A DNA stretch of 64,000 nucleotides, from the NCBI RefSeq assembly GCF_963576545.1, contig NC_083656.1:10373893-10437892 (forward strand), in the 5' to 3' direction. A program made the position numbers and the translations under genes. This DNA is from Limanda limanda (lineage: Eukaryota; Chordata; Actinopteri; Pleuronectiformes; Pleuronectidae). This document shows positions 59,913 through 64,000 of this stretch, one piece after another (the first letter of the stretch is position 1; each line of letters opens with the position of its first letter). The notes beneath the pieces are model-generated. The model was not told the DNA's origin, ran no database searches, and worked only from the letters and a program-made list of their open reading frames with translations.

Positions 59913-61086
59913 GTCAGTAACTTTCTGAAAGAAGTTTTCAGTTGAGAGTTAGACTTGGCATCTTGCAGGGAGCAGGATTAAGATTAAGATTAAGATACAT
60001 TTATTTGTCCCAAACACATGCACAGACATGCACAGGCACACTCATGCAAGGAGGGAAATGTAACCTCTGCTTTTAACCCATCTGGTGCAGGACACACAGA
60101 GCAGTGAGCAGCCATGTACGGCGCCCGGGGAGCAGATGTTAGGGGAGTAAGGTGCCTTGCTCAGGGGCACTAGACAGGGTTTTTTGAACACATCAATCCA
60201 GGTTCGTCTCTTTGTTGTTTCTCCGTGGAGTCGAACCAGAGACCTTTTCTGCCCATAGTCCAAGTTTCTGCCACTAATCCACCGCCTCTCAGGATGAACG
60301 TATGTCCATCTATACCCGCCAAACACAGACCTTATTGGTATTAGCATATATACAAAATATATTGTCCAATTTTTTACAACTCCAAAATGTCTAATTTCTC
60401 TCTTTATTGACCACTCCTCCATCATCATGCGCTCACTTGTTGAAGCAATTTCCTCTCCACGGGCAGCCAAGGCTGTGCGTAAAGGGGCCATTCATGCGTA
60501 AAAGTGCTCGGCCATTCAGCGTGTAGGTTTTTGTCTTCTCCCTCTGTCAGCGTGTCCTCGTTGATCCTTCTTCTCCTTTCTCTCGCTTTAATTTGCTTCA
60601 GGGTCAGTGTTTGGGTCAACCACCCTGTTGGTGGAGGCAAAATGTGCATGAATGGGCGCAAATTGCTTACCATGCCCGCACGGTCTCCAAGACGTTTTGA
60701 CTGAGATGATTTGTTATTTTTGCGTTGACAAAAGATTGATGTTTATATACATTTTTTTATTATTTCTATATTTATAATAATATAAATTTTAGGATTATTT
60801 TAGGAGTTTTTCTTCTTTTTTTTGCACAACGAAGCAAAATATGAGAAGTTTTGTGTTTCAGATTTTAACTGGTCTTTTTCATTCTGAGTTGAATTAGATT
60901 TTGTGTTTAACGTCTCCTCTTCTTCTTCTTCTTCTTCTCTCCATCCTCAGGTTGCAGCACCATATGTGTCCAGACGGTGCGCGGGCACTCAGTGGAGGAG
61001 AGTGCAGTCCGGACGGGAGCGGCGATCGCGCGGATGGACACACTCTTCTCTCAGTAACAGACAGTGACTCTGACTTGGATGTCTGA
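59215..61086 (+). CDS. six7: Six3/6/7-class homeobox gene, most likely six7
   Basis: This is a nuclear DNA-binding factor of the SIX family. The protein has 277 residues in two exons (59215-59912, 60951-61086). The ATG at 59215 opens [10 protein letters not shown], the conserved Six3-class start. A SIX domain spans about 51-165 ([38 protein letters not shown]). The homeodomain is about 166-226 ([40 protein letters not shown]). The tail ends [13 protein letters not shown], like SIX3 SVTSSDSECDV. Vertebrate Six3 orthologs are almost invariant in the SIX domain, but here residues differ ([20 protein letters not shown]), and the middle of the C-tail is short. This points to the faster-evolving fish six7, known for roles in photoreceptors and early head. 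A diverged six3 ohnolog is the alternative. Confidence 0.8.
59978..60292 (-). mobile_element. tRNA-derived SINE in the six7-like intron
   Basis: On the - strand it starts near 60292 with an A-box-like 'gtggattagtggcagaaact' and a B-box 'ctggttcgactccac' (about 60224-60238). A body with 'gcccctgagcaaggcacctta' follows. It ends in '...gacaaataaatgtatcttaat' with a (CTTAAT)n tail, seen on the + strand as 'attaagattaagattaag' at 59979-59996. The head-body-tail order is that of a tRNA SINE. Confidence 0.85.
60951..61086 (+). CDS. six7: six7-like exon 2 (C-terminal tail)
   Basis: The acceptor 'ccatcctcag' is preceded by a (CTT)n pyrimidine tract (about 60914-60939). It completes Arg and encodes [20 protein letters not shown] and later [15 protein letters not shown], stop TGA 61084-61086. 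Confidence 0.92.
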
Positions 61087-61640
61087 CACTTTAAATCTTC
61101 TTGGACCTTCAGAGGCCCGTGGTGGTCCGTCGAGGGAGAAAGGAGGAGGAGGAAGAGGAGTTGCACTAAACTTTATTATTCCAGAACATCAAACAGATGA
61201 TGTAAACGATTTCTGTCCGTGCTGTTCGTTTCCTGCAGACAAGACTCACAGTAGGTTTTTCAAGAAATACATCGCTGGACGAAGGCAGTGCGCATCTGTT
61301 GACCTCCCGCTGTTGGTCTTCAACTCAGGGACCCCCAGCCAGGAGGAGCGAATCACTCTTATGTTCTGTAATTATGTGTCGTTCTTCTATTTTTTTTTAT
61401 CGGAACTAGTTGTGTCTTTAGAGGCCCCTGAAGGACCCCTGGATGTCCCCTGCTTTGGACAATCAATTCACACTGAAGCCTTCCTCCCTGTCTGTACCTT
61501 TCTTATACTTAATTTAAAGTTCAGAGACTTCACTGTTCAGTCTGTGTTTGATGATATGTCAGACTTCAAGTTCAGTTTGATGCTGAATATGTTTTGGTAT
61601 TTTATACTGTATATAAATAAAATTATCTAATTTATGACTT
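61087..61640 (+). other. six7-like 3'UTR
   Basis: It runs from the stop to AATAAA at 61616 plus a short cleavage distance. A 188-codon open frame (61064-61630) overlaps it but starts inside the coding exon in another frame and has no similarity. Confidence 0.7.
61616..61621 (+). terminator. Poly(A) signal AATAAA, six7-like gene
   Basis: The hexamer in 'tatataaataaaattatc' lies 530 bases after the stop, followed by GT-rich 'tcttgtgtgtgtgag'. Confidence 0.75.
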
Positions 61641-62786
61641 ATTGTGGCTATTCTTGTGTGTGTGAGTTATTATGTGAAGATGTCCTATAGAGAGTTATCA
61701 CTTCATTCAGTTGGATAAAAAAACCAACCAGTATATATTCGTGTTCAGCTTAATATGACTTCCTGGTCAAACTAAAGAAACTGAAATTTAATTAACTTAG
61801 CCATTTTAATTTCTATAATATTTTTTAATATAGACCTACTATTAGGCAGATATAAAGGTGATCTATATTTTTATACTCATTTTTATATCTATAGACAGTT
61901 ATGTCTTCTCCGAAAAGATGTCATCATATTCATTTATCTAGTGTGAAATTATGCAGAGGAAAAAACCTTTATAATATCTTATTGATCAAGATTTAACGTG
62001 AATATAAAAATACAACAGATTTAAAGCAGTCTATAAATGTGTTGCTTCTTGTAAATGGTTAAAGTCATGAGCAGTAAATCATGTTTTCTGATTTATAATA
62101 GTATTGATCTTAAGGCGACTAAATTATTTTAATTAAGAAACAAACCATAATAGAAGCATTTGTATTTGGGTGTTTTTTAGGTATAAATAATATGGATAAT
62201 ATTTGTGACTTTTTTCCCTGTCCCGTTCAGTTTGCGTTGAGCCCATTTCCTAAATATCCTGCATGGTATTCTCCTTCTTAGTCTTATTTGTTTTAGATAA
62301 AATATACCCATTCACCTCCAAAATACTTCATCCATCGTTGTGAAAAGAAAAAACATGAAAAGGTTCATATTGATTATTTTATTTTAAATTGTTCCCCCTG
62401 TACCACACGAGGAGACGGAATCTGTTCACAAATTTTCCGTCTTCTGATGATTTTCGCATTTCTGGAAACACAGTAAGAAAGAAGACAGAACAGCGCCATC
62501 CAGTGGCCAAAATAAAGACAGTGCGGTGGATGTTGTACATTTACCCAAGTTCTATATTTAAGTATGAGTCTATTCTTTTTTTTTGCTTGAGTATTAAGAT
62601 ATTGTGATTACTACTCAAACCCAATTCATACTTATACATATTGAACATACTACCCCACTACATTTATACAATAGCAAGTTACAAGTTAAGTATAAAATAC
62701 GATAACTATGCAACAGTATAGACAGTTATTATAAATAATCCTAGTTAAAATTGGTAGTTAATGATTCTATACACTTTAATACATTA
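61641..62786. other. Intergenic, AT-rich
   Basis: No gene is seen. One CTCF-like match with a mismatch lies on the - strand near 62493-62505 (TGGCCACTGGATGGCGCT when reversed). Confidence 0.5.
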
Positions 62787-63681
62787 CAGTTTTTCTCGTT
62801 GGTTTGGCTCATTTCACAAAACAGAAATGACATTCTCAGAGCACTAAGTGCAATTGGCAAAATAGCCTATATGGTTCAGCACAACTACATGGATCACCTT
62901 CAAAAGGTCATATCTCACCCAAAACAGTTAACTCATGCTTCAAAACCAAATAATTTTCTCATATAAATAGTCAGTGCCCCCAAAGTCCTTTGACACTGAA
63001 TGGTTACAATAGATGTTTTATTTCTAGAATACTATGTGTATCAAACAGAAAAAAGATTAATTCAAGGTTTCACATAAAATAATTTATTGCAGTCATACTG
63101 CCATGGAAATTGTTACAGTAATTGCCATACATCGTGGTTACAGTAACAGAAAATGTGTACAGCACACTATACTGTCGAACAATAAGCACATCAAAACTAA
63201 AATTAGGTATAGTCTACACTAACAACACATACAGTAAGAAACTAAAGTAAAGCTGGAGTTCTAGTCGCACCTGAAAATTAAGCCGATGATCCAAGAGATC
63301 CATATTACAGTATATACCATGATGTTTTTCATGGTATTATGTGCCTGAAAGATTTTGACAGTGGAGTAAACTATTGTGCAGCGCAGGTGATGATGTACAC
63401 AAGGTAATTATGCCAACATGTTCTGCAGAGAACAACCACTTGACTGAGAAGCAACATTCAGTTTAGACCAGCAAGATATATTCAGTTGGTAATTGGGCAA
63501 ACTGAAGGCAATTGTACTTGTCATGTTTAATGTTGTGCTAATACAATTGCAATTTGATTAAAGGAATGAGATATTCCAATCTGTTGTGAACAAGTGCCCA
63601 GTGGTTTGGAGGTTTGCACGTGTTGTTTTGAGAATGTCATTTCTGTTTTGTGAAATGAGCCAAAGCAATTGAGAAAAACTG
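62787..63681. mobile_element. Tc1/mariner-like MITE with ~51-bp terminal inverted repeats
   Basis: The left end (62787-62837) starts CAGTTTTTCTC and contains 'ggctcatttcacaaaacag' and 'aaatgacattctc'. The right end (63630-63681) is its inverse, differing only at a few bases and one gap about 12 bases in. TA flanks both ends (62785-62786, 63682-63683), the TC1/mariner target. The 895-bp copy has no transposase frame, so it is non-autonomous. Confidence 0.92.
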
Positions 63682-63976
63682 TAAACACCAATTATAATAT
63701 AAGTTTTGGAGGGGGGCATCTGCAGGAAAAGGCTTTTTTTAGTCTTGATTAAATCGATGTACCTTTAGTCATCATAAAATGTTTGAATATAATACCCGAC
63801 ATACAATGCAGTATTTTTTATACAAATCTAAATTAAATTGTTAATTTAAGTACAGGGTCTGAATACTGCTTCACCTGACCACTTGTGAAACACAAATTTA
63901 CGAGGAGCACTTGAACACAGCGTCCCTCGACGTCACGTCCTTGGTGCGTCATCAAACCTGTCATAAGTCTTAAGAG

Positions 63977-63989
63977 CCAGCAGATGGCG
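63977..63989 (+). promoter_or_regulatory. CTCF-core-like site
   Basis: CCAGCAGATGGCG fits the CTCF core CCASYAGRKGGCR at all 13 positions. It lies at the window edge, 2.9 kb after the six7-like gene. A match of this length can arise by chance. Confidence 0.4.
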
Positions 63990-64000
63990 TAGCTGAGCCA

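Noticed and set aside
61064..61630. 188-codon open frame after the six7-like gene
   Set aside because: It starts inside exon 2 in another frame, covers the 3'UTR to the poly(A) signal and shows no known domain.

Overview
The window is nuclear DNA of a ray-finned (teleost) fish. It carries compact vertebrate genes with GT-AG introns, long dinucleotide microsatellites and repeat families typical of fish: hAT and Tc1/mariner-like MITEs, a tRNA-derived SINE, a LINE 3' end, and dispersed repeats of the 'cggccaaggaggttatg' kind. It also carries a divergent Six3/6/7-class homeobox gene, most like the fish-only six7. All three protein genes lie on the + strand.

Layout. (1) 1-23.75 kb: mta3, a subunit of the Mi-2/NuRD corepressor. 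The first exon(s) lie left of the window. Seventeen coding exons can be placed, from the BAH domain to a C-terminus ending in IVIHD. A retained 5' splice site gives a short form that stops at 12168, with poly(A) signals at 12395 and 13332; splicing on to five further exons gives a long, MTA1-like form that stops at 22534. (2) 23.75-29.6 kb: intergenic, with fish repeats, an intron-containing tRNA-Ile(UAU) gene at 25589-25682, large TG arrays and a decayed LINE 3' end. (3) 29.8-49.15 kb: ppm1b, a PP2C-type phosphatase. It has a promoter with three CCAAT boxes, a noncoding first exon whose splice donor sits in a perfect 4 x 32-bp tandem repeat, a 9-kb first intron full of transposons, five shared or long-form coding exons plus a long terminal exon (stop 45000), and an alternative terminal exon at 47764-47793 encoding the short C-terminus ending LEDPW. 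(4) 49.15-59.2 kb: intergenic, with repeats, microsatellites and possible regulatory DNA. (5) 59.2-61.65 kb: two-exon six7/six3-like gene with a SINE in its intron. (6) 61.65-64 kb: a 0.9-kb Tc1/mariner-like MITE and a CTCF-like site at the right edge.

How the parts relate. The genes do not form one pathway. MTA3 is a chromatin corepressor scaffold, PPM1B a soluble Ser/Thr phosphatase, and Six7/Six3-like a DNA-binding developmental factor. Their linkage matches the order MTA3 - PPM1B - SIX3 on human 2p21, but here they sit within 60 kb with none of the intervening human genes, as expected after teleost genome duplication and gene loss. The main points of interest are alternative transcript ends: an MTA1-like tail on mta3, a conserved second 3' end of ppm1b, and a quadrupled splice donor. 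I saw no CRISPR array, no viral gene and no operon-like system.
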